This document shows, in pieces, positions 1 through 5,525 of a DNA stretch of 12,716 bases (position 1 is the stretch's first letter; each line of letters starts with the position of its first letter). The notes beneath the pieces were generated by a model. The model did not search any database. It saw only the letters and a program-made list of their open reading frames with translations, and was not told the DNA's origin. The stretch comes from Dethiobacter sp. (GTDB taxonomy: Bacteria > Bacillota > Dethiobacteria > DTU022). A program made the translations under genes and the position numbers. The DNA lies in assembly GCA_018333405.1 (NCBI GenBank), contig JAGXSR010000117.1, positions 1 through 12,716 on the forward strand, in the 5' to 3' direction.

Positions 1-184
1 ATTTAACACTGCCGGCATCGACCAAAACGGGCACTTTATCAGCGCCAAACTCAGCTTTGGCTTTTTTTAAAGCTGCGGGATCGCTGCTTATATTAATTAC
101 CCGGTACGGAGTGCCCTCCCGGTCAAGTTGATCCATCTGCTTGCGGCAGTACGGGCAGCCATCTTTTACATAAAGCTCGATCAT
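1..184 (-). CDS. Glutaredoxin-like thiol-disulfide oxidoreductase (partial, 3' end outside window)
   Basis: Sixty-one N-terminal codons are visible. The protein opens MIELYVKDGCPYCRKQ, a first beta strand followed by a CPYC redox motif at residues 10-13, the classical dithiol glutaredoxin active site. Further on is a KVPVLVD stretch around residues 51-57 holding the cis-proline that shapes the thioredoxin-fold active site. The likely role is cytoplasmic thiol-disulfide exchange; the electron donor cannot be told from the sequence. The ATG follows an AGGGGG ribosome binding site at good spacing. It lies 27 nt downstream of the YibE/F gene on the same strand, so the two are probably co-transcribed. 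A glutaredoxin-like N-terminal domain of a longer protein remains possible because the end is not seen. Confidence 0.85.
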   Translation of the reverse strand, partial: MIELYVKDGCPYCRKQMDQLDREGTPYRVINISSDPAALKKAKAEFGADKVPVLVDAGSVK

Positions 185-211
185 ATTCCAACCCCCTGTA
201 CGGAATATATG

Positions 212-1333
212 TTATCCGACCGGTTTGCTCCGGCCGATTGATTTTTTACCCATAAAGTAGCCGGACAATACAGCGGTAACCGGCACCGCCACTACCAGGC
301 CGATGCTGCCGGCCATGCCGCGGACCAACTCGGTGGCGACCAGATCTAAATTTATAATCTTTAGCCAACTGCCCTGGTGAAAACTGGTCATCAAAAGCAG
401 CATTGGTGTAGCCGCCCCGGCGTATGCCAGAATTAACGTGTTGGACATGGTGCCCAGAGCGTCACGCCCTACGTTCATGCAGCTGGCGATCAGATCGCGT
501 GAGCTAATGCCAGGTTTTGCCAATTTAACTTCCGCCGCGGCGGAGGCGACGGTGATGCCGGTATCCGTGATGGCCCCGAGAGAACCGATAATGATGCCCG
601 CAAAAAGAAGGCCGCGGAGATCGATCACCTGGTCCGTCAAAAAATACAACAGCTGTGACTCATGAGTGCTGAAACCGGTAAGGTGTGAAACGCCGCCTGC
701 CCAAAACGCCAGCACCCCGGAGACCAGAACGCCGCTTATAGTGCCGATAATGGCCGCCAAGGTTTTGTAACTTAATCCGGTAGTTACAATCAGGGTAAAA
801 ACAATTACGACAATTGCCGTGATTACCGCCAGAATAATTGGATTATGGCCGGCGAGAAGATTCGGCAGTAAAAACATCGTGACAAACAGCACGGTTACAA
901 TCAATGAGACCAAGGTTTTCAGTCCCTGCATTCGTCCAACAGCAAGCAGCAATAGCACAAACAGGCCGACCATATAAAATACGCCCCGGTCCCGGGCCAG
1001 ATCATGCAGGTAAACTTCACCCAAGGTCTCTCCTTCTTCAAAGGAAACCAGGATCACACGCATCCCTTCCCGCACTTTGAAGTCATAAAAAGACTGTTCA
1101 GGCTGATAGTAATTTAAAATATCGACTACTTCACCTTCAAAAGGTCCACTGGTCAGTTTCACCTTAAGCTGCTGGACAAGCCCGCCGTCTGCGGATGGGT
1201 TGTCCTCTACCTCCAGAATAATACCCCGGTAGTAATATTCTTTTTGTACGCTGTAGGCAAAAGCCGGCAAAGCAGCTGTCGAGAGCAACCCAATCAATAA
1301 TATTGCCGATAAGATATATTTGGGCAGCGTCAT
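212..1333 (-). CDS. YibE/F family multi-pass membrane protein
   Basis: This 373-residue protein has a cleavable-looking signal sequence (residues 1-26, ending AFA). A soluble, probably extracytoplasmic beta-rich domain spans about 30-115. Roughly seven hydrophobic segments follow, at about 118-133, 138-157, 163-185, 190-212, 238-262, 297-315 and 340-361. The motif around residues 289-313 (GRDALGTMSNTLILAYAGAA) and the SLGAITDTGITVAS segment near 251-264 match the conserved core of the YibE/F family. The biochemical function of that family is not established; a transport or export role is often supposed. The ATG has a GGGAG ribosome binding site 6 nt upstream. A terminator-like hairpin lies between the upstream metalloregulator gene and this one, so it may be read by partial read-through or from a weak promoter of its own. 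It is followed closely by the glutaredoxin gene. Confidence 0.88.
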   Translation of the reverse strand: MTLPKYILSAILLIGLLSTAALPAFAYSVQKEYYYRGIILEVEDNPSADGGLVQQLKVKLTSGPFEGEVVDILNYYQPEQSFYDFKVREGMRVILVSFEEGETLGEVYLHDLARDRGVFYMVGLFVLLLLAVGRMQGLKTLVSLIVTVLFVTMFLLPNLLAGHNPIILAVITAIVVIVFTLIVTTGLSYKTLAAIIGTISGVLVSGVLAFWAGGVSHLTGFSTHESQLLYFLTDQVIDLRGLLFAGIIIGSLGAITDTGITVASAAAEVKLAKPGISSRDLIASCMNVGRDALGTMSNTLILAYAGAATPMLLLMTSFHQGSWLKIINLDLVATELVRGMAGSIGLVVAVPVTAVLSGYFMGKKSIGRSKPVG

Positions 1334-1360
1334 GAGATTCTCCCTATTTTTCTCGCATTA

Positions 1361-1390
1361 TATAAAAATAAAGCCGGTGCGCCCTGGCTT
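1361..1390 (-). terminator. Intrinsic terminator or attenuator between metalloregulator and YibE/F gene
   Basis: Read on the minus strand, AAGCC and GGCTT form a 5-bp stem. An inner GG/CC pair set off by a bulged A extends it, and it is followed by the T-rich tail TATTTTTATAT. It begins about 20 nt after the metalloregulator stop codon and ends about 28 nt before the YibE/F start. It may end the regulator transcript or act as a leaky attenuator for the downstream pair. Confidence 0.6.
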
Positions 1391-1410
1391 AATGATCAAG
1401 ATCCGCTAGA

Positions 1411-1794
1411 TTACTGTTTGTAAAGCTCCAGAAAACGGACCAGTTTTTCCATGGTCTCGGTACTGACAGCATGCTCCATCAGGCAGGCATCCCGCTCCGC
1501 GTTTTTCGGATCAACTTTAAGCACCTCTATCAGAAAATTCAAGATAACCTCGTGACGTCTTTGCACGGTAAGTGCAACCTGGTGCCCCTGTTCGGTCAAG
1601 GTCACCGGTCCGTATCGCTGATGATCAACCAGCCCCTGATCCTGCAATACACCCAAGGCTTGGGTCACGCTGGCTTTGGCCAGGTTAAGCCTGACGGCGA
1701 TGTCGGTCACTCTCACCGGCTCGCCTGAGCGGGACAGATTTAAGATACTTTCCAGATAATCCTGCAGCGAGGCGCTGATCGGCAGCGGAGGCAT
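1411..1794 (-). CDS. DtxR/MntR-family metal-dependent transcriptional regulator
   Basis: A 127-residue protein. Residues about 8-72 form a winged helix-turn-helix (VRVTDIAVRLNLAKASVTQA, then a wing ending GPVTLTEQG). Residues 75-127 are the helical dimerisation and metal-binding domain. There is no C-terminal SH3-like domain, so the length is MntR-like. By comparison with known family members, candidate metal ligands are Asp12, Glu15, His81, Cys104, Glu107 and His108. Asp12/Glu15/His81 keep the spacing of B. subtilis MntR Asp8/Glu11/His77, whereas Cys104-x2-Glu-His matches DtxR Cys102/Glu105/His106. The regulated metal (Mn or Fe) therefore cannot be decided. The start has AAGGAG 9 nt upstream. 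A consensus promoter precedes it and a terminator-like hairpin follows. Confidence 0.92.
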   Translation of the reverse strand: MPPLPISASLQDYLESILNLSRSGEPVRVTDIAVRLNLAKASVTQALGVLQDQGLVDHQRYGPVTLTEQGHQVALTVQRRHEVILNFLIEVLKVDPKNAERDACLMEHAVSTETMEKLVRFLELYKQ

Positions 1795-1834
1795 AAGGCC
1801 ATTCTCCTTACTTGTTGCGATATCTCTGGTTGAA

Positions 1835-1863
1835 AGTTTATCATAATCCTACCTTGCAGTCAA
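1835..1863 (-). promoter_or_regulatory. Sigma-A type promoter of the DtxR/MntR-like gene
   Basis: On the minus strand, TTGACT and TAAACT are separated by exactly 17 bp, with an extended -10 TG one base before the -10 box. Transcription would start about 35 nt before the regulator's ATG. No clear metalloregulator operator could be made out around it. Confidence 0.72.
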
Positions 1864-2011
1864 AACTATTCAGATGGATTTTAGAGTTAAGAGTTAGCAG
1901 GTGTGTCTATTCAGGGGGTTACTGCTAAGGTTGCTCAATGCCAGCGCTAAGGATGCAGCCGGGATCCCAGGCGCCGGCAAGAAAACCTGCCAGTATAGGC
2001 TGAGGCCCCGT
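1864..2011. other. Intergenic stretch with no recognised gene
   Basis: This lies between the regulator promoter and the transporter remnant. It holds an 8-bp direct repeat (CTATTCAG at 1866 and 1907) and a short G+C-rich stem near 1985-2003 on the minus strand with no T-run. No supported coding sequence or terminator was seen. It may include unrecognisable debris from the deletion that destroyed the transporter. Confidence 0.4.
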
Positions 2012-2157
2012 CTAGACATAAAGGTCACGTTTCCGATAGCTAAAGTATGTGCCGGCCACAAACACCGCGATCACGCCTAGCGAGAGCCAGAGAAAGACAG
2101 GCTCAACGCTTAAGTCGCGCAGGAGCTGCGCGGCCTCAAAATACTCAAAGGGCGGAT
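2012..2157 (-). pseudogene. C-terminal remnant of an ABC-2 type permease
   Basis: In the frame ending at the TAG at 2012-2014, the minus strand reads YPPFEYFEAAQLLRDLSV, then a hydrophobic segment (LWLSLGVIAVFVAGTYF), and ends SYRKRDLYV. A last transmembrane helix followed by a short YF-x(3-4)-RDL tail is typical of ABC-2 permease subunits. No start codon or N-terminal part is present. The fragment is joined directly, one frame off, to the beginning of the ATPase gene. It is what remains of the membrane subunit after an internal deletion and cannot function alone. Confidence 0.75.
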
Positions 2158-2340
2158 AGTTGCGCTGCCGCTAGTCGGGAATACAAGCCCCAGGAGCGTG
2201 CGTATGGTGGTTGTTTTTCCGGCGCCGTTTGGCCCGATAAAGCCAAAGATCTCCCCATCGCTGACGCTAAAGCTCAAGTCCTCTATGCCCCGCGCTTTGC
2301 CGTAGTACTTGGATAAGTTCTTCACCTCGATTGCGTTCAA
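2158..2340 (-). pseudogene. N-terminal remnant of an ABC transporter ATP-binding subunit
   Basis: About 61 residues of a normal ABC ATPase are intact: the opening strand (NAIEVKNLSKYYG), the Walker A loop GPNGAGKTT, and the following helix ending FPTSGSATI. The homology then stops abruptly. Signature motif, Walker B and H-loop are all missing, and the sequence passes in a different reading frame into the tail of a permease. The likely start is TTG at 2340, because AGGAG sits 8 nt upstream; GTG at 2349 is too close to that ribosome binding site. The start lies 57 nt after the hydrolase stop codon, so hydrolase, ATPase and permease were probably one operon. A complete ATPase is about 300 residues, so most of the gene is gone. 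Confidence 0.85.
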
Positions 2341-2397
2341 TAACAACACTCCTCTCTAGACACTAGTAGTGCCCGCACGCAAGGCACCCGACAGGCG

Positions 2398-3396
2398 TTA
2401 AGAGTACAGCGGCAAGTAGTTCCGAATGACATCCCGGTCAAACTCCTCCCGGACGCGCGTATCGGACGCGGCAGCGGCCCTGCGCAAGGCGTCAAAGTCC
2501 CAGTGTGCGGTAATAAGTTCTTCAGAATCAAGGGTGGCGACCTGCGCTAGCACTCCGGAATTATCGTCGGTAAGGTCTATCGGGGCAAGAATCGACGACC
2601 GGCCCCGGTATGGCTCCTTAAATTTCAGGCTTAGGTCGTTCTTGCCCACCAGACAACTATGTAGCCCAAAAACTTGGTTGTCCTGCACACGCGACCAAGC
2701 CCCCGCACGGATTTTCCAGAAGCACCGCTCCCCGGGACAGGCCGAGACGTTGACAAGAGCCTGTGCGCCTTGGAAAGCCATAAAGCGCCCTACCTCCGGA
2801 AACATGCTCTCGTAACAGATAGTAATGCCGAGCTTTCCAAAGTCGGTTGAGAATACTTTTATCTCGTTCCCGGGCGTGCAAAGGTGGGTGTCCTCGATAT
2901 AAAGGTGTATTTTGTTCTGATAGCCTATCGTTTCGCCGCTTGGGCCAAAGAGGTATGAGGCGTTTACAATCCGCCGCGTTACTTCGTCAGGCAGGTAACT
3001 GCTGCCCGCAACCACGTACATACTGTGCCGGCGCGCTGCGGCGGCAAATATGCGCAAATATGAACGGCGCATGTCTAGGCCGTGCTCATTAAGTGTCCGT
3101 TTAAAGACACCCGCCAAATCTTGCGTCGCAGAGGCGGTATCCACTAACTTACCTAAGAGCTTCTGGCCCGTGTTTATGATCCCGGTCGAGTTGCCATCGT
3201 TATATGCGGCCATGAGGACTCGCACTAAGGGCGCCGGCAAGTATTGCGCAGCCAACATCGCCCCTGCTCCTTCGGGAAAAGCGATAAGGCCGCACTCCTC
3301 GGCCTTAGCCTGCCGCACAAAGCGGCCAATCTCGGCCTCAAAAGCGTCATCGTTAGGAAAAATTTTCACTTTCTGCTGCACACACGCGACTTTCAT
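2398..3396 (-). CDS. Carbon-nitrogen hydrolase (nitrilase superfamily)
   Basis: About 332 residues. Counted from the preferred start, the catalytic triad is Glu42 (AFPEGAG), Lys162 (QNKIHL) and Cys195 (ITICYES), in the usual order. This indicates hydrolysis of a non-peptide C-N bond (amide, nitrile or carbamoyl type) through a cysteine acyl intermediate; the substrate is unknown. The Glu-Lys distance is some 50 residues longer than usual because of a helical insertion at about 52-116. There is no signal peptide, so the enzyme is cytoplasmic. An ATG at 3402 overlaps the ribosome binding site, while the ATG at 3396 has GGAGG 6 nt upstream and is the better start (MKVACVQQ). It heads an operon with the broken ABC transporter and has a long, apparently structured leader. 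Confidence 0.88.
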   Translation of the reverse strand: MKVACVQQKVKIFPNDDAFEAEIGRFVRQAKAEECGLIAFPEGAGAMLAAQYLPAPLVRVLMAAYNDGNSTGIINTGQKLLGKLVDTASATQDLAGVFKRTLNEHGLDMRRSYLRIFAAAARRHSMYVVAGSSYLPDEVTRRIVNASYLFGPSGETIGYQNKIHLYIEDTHLCTPGNEIKVFSTDFGKLGITICYESMFPEVGRFMAFQGAQALVNVSACPGERCFWKIRAGAWSRVQDNQVFGLHSCLVGKNDLSLKFKEPYRGRSSILAPIDLTDDNSGVLAQVATLDSEELITAHWDFDALRRAAAASDTRVREEFDRDVIRNYLPLYS

Positions 3397-3400
3397 TGGC

Positions 3401-3608
3401 ATCCTCCTTCATCGGCCACACTGCGAGGCGCAGTCGGCTTGGTGTAGTCTATATTCGCTTGGGTTAGGGCGACTCCTGCTCTTCCACATGGAGCATCAGC
3501 ATCCGACGCAATGCACCAGACGATGTGTCCACCGTCATGGAGGGTCGCCTCACCAAAGGGCTAACCCTGAGAATCTGTCCGCGGCAGAGAGGATTTTTGT
3601 TTTCGTAC
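3401..3608 (-). promoter_or_regulatory. Candidate structured leader RNA of the hydrolase operon with anti-Shine-Dalgarno
   Basis: Between the predicted transcription start and the hydrolase, the sequence holds nested perfect pairings: 3461-3467 with 3561-3567 (7 bp), 3468-3473 with 3544-3549 (6 bp), and 3474-3476 with 3539-3541. These enclose three small hairpins: 3477-3481/3491-3495, 3499-3502/3511-3514 and 3519-3522/3533-3536. A further 6-bp hairpin (3420-3425/3429-3434) sits just before the ribosome binding site. The 5' end carries AUCCUC (3589-3594), complementary to GAGGAU at 3401-3406, which includes the Shine-Dalgarno. No known riboswitch class was recognised. A hairpin at 3574-3588 pairs better on the plus strand (G.U instead of C.A), so the transcribed strand is not certain. 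Confidence 0.5.
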
Positions 3609-3614
3609 ACTTAA

Positions 3615-3643
3615 ATATTATCATTGATTTCAGTGTTAAACAA
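3615..3643 (-). promoter_or_regulatory. Promoter of the hydrolase-ABC operon
   Basis: On the minus strand, TTGTTT and TAATAT are separated by 17 bp, with an extended -10 TG. A start near 3608 would give a leader of about 210 nt before the hydrolase ATG. It lies within 45 bp of the left end of the first insertion sequence and is not disrupted by it. Confidence 0.55.
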
Positions 3644-3659
3644 TCCATTATCTATCATA

Positions 3660-3671
3660 GGGTGTAGATAT
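3660..3671 (+). repeat. Left terminal inverted repeat of first IS
   Basis: GGGTGTAGATAT, perfectly complementary to the right end at 5229-5240. A 14-bp near-palindrome (AATGTA-TT-TACATT, 3678-3691) lies just inside and may be a transposase or regulator binding site. Confidence 0.8.
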
Positions 3672-3683
3672 AAAATTAATGTA

Positions 3684-3712
3684 TTTACATTTCGTGTAAG
3701 ATAGGGTATTCT
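3684..3712 (+). promoter_or_regulatory. Promoter of first IS transposase
   Basis: TTTACA and TATTCT are separated by 17 bp. The -35 box overlaps the right half of the palindrome at 3678-3691. A small inverted repeat, GATAG/CTATC (3700-3704/3711-3715), covers the -10 region. The ribosome binding site GGAGG (3730-3734) follows. Confidence 0.55.
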
Positions 3713-3741
3713 ATCATTAGAAACACATTGGAGGCGATAGA

Positions 3742-4041
3742 ATGCCCCGAGAAAAAGATTTGCCGGAACGTGAGTATGCTGAAGAATTGGTGCGTCTTAT
3801 TGATGATTTCAAAGAAAAAATACGAGTGGGAACATCGGATGCCGACCATTTTCTAACTATCTCAGAGATTGAGCAATTATGGAGCGAATTGCGTGGAAAT
3901 ACCAGCGAAATGTATTCAGATATGTTGCATGATTTGCTTTCTAACGTAAATGAGTCGGATTTAATTCGGAAAAAAAAACGGAGTACAAACAAAAAGGTAT
4001 CACCTTGCGCACCAATAAACGATACCCTCGATCAATCCTAA
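3742..4041 (+). CDS. IS transposase, N-terminal ORF (orfA, joined to orfB by -1 frameshift)
   Basis: A 99-codon ORF starting at an ATG with GGAGG 7 nt upstream. Residues 1-76 form a charged, largely helical segment like the N-terminal region of ISKra4 transposases. At 3970-3978 the message reads nine A residues decoded as three Lys codons. The zero frame then continues only to a TAA at 4039-4041. In the -1 frame, translation is open from just after a TGA at 3951 to the end of orfB, so the A9 run lies inside the frame overlap. Slippage there would give a single protein of about 490 residues. The short product could act as an inhibitor, as known for other IS, but this is inference. A spontaneous indel in the A-run is the alternative. 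Confidence 0.75.
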   Translation: MPREKDLPEREYAEELVRLIDDFKEKIRVGTSDADHFLTISEIEQLWSELRGNTSEMYSDMLHDLLSNVNESDLIRKKKRSTNKKVSPCAPINDTLDQS

Positions 4042-5213
4042 CCGTCAATGGTCCAATTCATTTTTCCCGTTACGTTCTCAGGCCCAAAACCAAGAGGGAT
4101 TCTGAGTTGCTTTACAGTACAGAGGGCGCTACGGCAGTTGTACCTATGGATCAATACCTGGGATTGACTTGGCTGCCCTTTAAAATGACAGTTGCCACAA
4201 TGCTGGAAGTTGTGTATTGGGCTCAAAATCAATGTTCTTATCAAGCGGCAGAGGATGCCCTTTTAAAAACCCTTGGGCTTAAAATCAATGACGATACGGT
4301 ACGTCTGGTTACTAACACCATCGGCTCACTCGTGTTTCAAAAAGATTGTGAGAACGCACAAGAAGGTTATAGGAAACTTAATACAGGCAAGCTGTCCTTT
4401 CCTCGCAAGAAATCAGGAATCTTGTATATTGAAACCGATGGAGCAGCGCTAAATACACGATTTAAGGACCAGAGTGGATCCTCCTGGCGGGAAAACAAGT
4501 TGGGTCTTGTTTTTTCTTCCGACAATCTCTACTCCTGGCATGATAAGCACGGAGTGCTGCAGCATCAGATACGAAAAAAAGAATATGTCAGCTTCGTCGG
4601 CAGCGTGGACGAATTCCAGAAACATCTGTTTGCTTGCGCTTTGCGAAATGGTTATGGAAACTATAATGAAACGGCTCTTTTAAGCGACGGCGCCACCTGG
4701 ATTCGAAATATGAAAGAGCTTTTATTTCCGGATGCTCAGCAAATATTAGACTTTTATCATCTCTGTGAAAATGTATACACCTATGCAAAAGATATTTTCA
4801 ATATGGAAGAATCCGTTTACAAACCCTGGGCGGCAAGAATCTGCAGAGATCTTAAAAAAAGCCGGTATAAGGACGTGCTAAAGGAACTCGAAAGCATGGA
4901 TATAAGACAAACACAAAAAAGCCCGCTTAATCTGCATGGGTATATCAGCAACAATATCCTTAATATTGATTACCAATCTTATCTAAATAAAGGGTATTTC
5001 ATAGGCAGTGGCGCAATTGAAAGCGCCAATAAAACTATCCTTCAAAAAAGACTGAAACAGGCGGGAATGCGTTGGAATACGGACAGCGCACAAAGTTTGC
5101 TCACCTTACGTGCAAAACGCGAAAGCGGCCTGTGGGTCAAGGACGTCGTGATTCCTGCTATGAAACACTTTGGAGGCCACAAGTCACTGCCCTTCTCCGG
5201 CACAGAATCTTAA
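4005..5213 (+). CDS. ISKra4-like DDE transposase, catalytic ORF (orfB)
   Basis: The reading frame is open from 3954; 4005 (TTG) is the first possible start, without a ribosome binding site, so production by -1 frameshifting from orfA is more likely. Counted from 4005, the candidate catalytic residues are Asp145 (YIETDGAAL), Asp228 (LLSDGATW) and Glu339 (IGSGAIESANK). The stretch FPDAQQILDFYH follows the second Asp, as in ISKra4 transposases. The family's cysteine-rich zinc ribbon before the first Asp is absent here, unlike in the second element of this window. The protein would cut the element ends and join them to target DNA. No stop or gap interrupts the catalytic part, so the copy may be functional. 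Confidence 0.82.
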   Translation: MRTNKRYPRSILTVNGPIHFSRYVLRPKTKRDSELLYSTEGATAVVPMDQYLGLTWLPFKMTVATMLEVVYWAQNQCSYQAAEDALLKTLGLKINDDTVRLVTNTIGSLVFQKDCENAQEGYRKLNTGKLSFPRKKSGILYIETDGAALNTRFKDQSGSSWRENKLGLVFSSDNLYSWHDKHGVLQHQIRKKEYVSFVGSVDEFQKHLFACALRNGYGNYNETALLSDGATWIRNMKELLFPDAQQILDFYHLCENVYTYAKDIFNMEESVYKPWAARICRDLKKSRYKDVLKELESMDIRQTQKSPLNLHGYISNNILNIDYQSYLNKGYFIGSGAIESANKTILQKRLKQAGMRWNTDSAQSLLTLRAKRESGLWVKDVVIPAMKHFGGHKSLPFSGTES

Positions 5214-5228
5214 CATTTACATCAAAAA

Positions 5229-5240
5229 ATATCTACACCC
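5229..5240 (-). repeat. Right terminal inverted repeat of first IS
   Basis: Complement of GGGTGTAGATAT at 3660-3671. The flanking base run TGGACGGATG outside shows no duplication of the left flank, which ends TCTATCATA. Confidence 0.8.
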
Positions 5241-5335
5241 TGGACGGATGCAAACATTACGCAACTGAGCCCTGATAAAAGCTCCAGGATATCCCGTTTG
5301 GCATATTTGGGGTCATTTTCCCAACCCGTAAGCAT
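5241..5335 (-). pseudogene. Possible gene fragment cut by the first IS
   Basis: From an ATG at 5335 the minus strand reads MLTGWENDPKYAKRDILELL and about ten more residues. It then runs into the IS end, which supplies a TAG two codons later. The composition is protein-like, but there is no convincing ribosome binding site, and the terminator of the lipoprotein gene lies just upstream. The sequence on the far side of the IS does not continue it recognisably. It could be the start of a lost gene or chance. The family was not recognised. Confidence 0.25.
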
Positions 5336-5352
5336 TGTGATTTTTTGCCATC

Positions 5353-5380
5353 AAAAAAAGGAACCGATATTCGATTCCTT
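5353..5380 (-). terminator. Intrinsic terminator of the amidase-lipoprotein operon
   Basis: On the minus strand, AAGGAATCG and CGGTTCCTT form a 9-bp stem (one G-T pair) with the loop AATAT, followed by a run of T residues. It lies about 145 nt after the lipoprotein stop codon. The opposite strand lacks a T-run after the stem, so it works only in the minus direction. Confidence 0.8.
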
Positions 5381-5525
5381 CATTACTTCATGTCTTTTAA
5401 TTAGATTTATCCTGCCTACCTCTGCAGTAACAATGGTTAATGGTTTCTTAAAAAGGGCTCTATTAATTAAAGAAACAACGCGTCTGACTGTTATGATGCG
5501 AAAAGTGATACCGGGCAATTAAAAA
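5381..5525. other. A+T-rich 3' untranslated stretch without a recognised gene
   Basis: This separates the lipoprotein stop from its terminator. Short open frames exist on both strands, but none has a ribosome binding site or a recognisable protein. Confidence 0.4.

Larger units (their letters stand above)
3660..5240 (+). mobile_element. ISKra4-like insertion sequence, two-ORF type (1581 bp)
   Basis: The element is bounded by 12-bp perfect inverted repeats GGGTGTAGATAT (3660-3671 and its complement at 5229-5240). Inside are a promoter, a ribosome binding site and two overlapping ORFs encoding a DDE transposase of ISKra4 type. The A+T content looks higher than in the flanks. The sequences just outside the two ends do not match, so no target-site duplication is visible. 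This suggests recombination or deletion next to the element after it inserted. Confidence 0.85.

Noticed and set aside
1866..1914. Direct repeat CTATTCAG possibly marking a vanished IS
   Set aside because: Only 33 bp lie between the copies, with no inverted repeats; an 8-mer repeated once is expected by chance.
3466..3609. Minus-strand 48-codon ORF beginning GTG and ending HVEEQESP before the hydrolase gene
   Set aside because: It has no ribosome binding site or recognisable protein, and it falls inside the base-paired leader, which better explains the sequence constraint. A worn remnant of a regulator gene could not be shown.
3050..3667. Plus-strand open frame running from within the hydrolase gene to the IS
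   Set aside because: Most of it is the shadow of the hydrolase on the opposite strand; no ribosome binding site and no family resemblance.
5298..5522. Plus-strand 74-codon ORF between the first IS and the lipoprotein gene
   Set aside because: No ribosome binding site, odd composition, and it crosses the terminator hairpin of the opposite strand.
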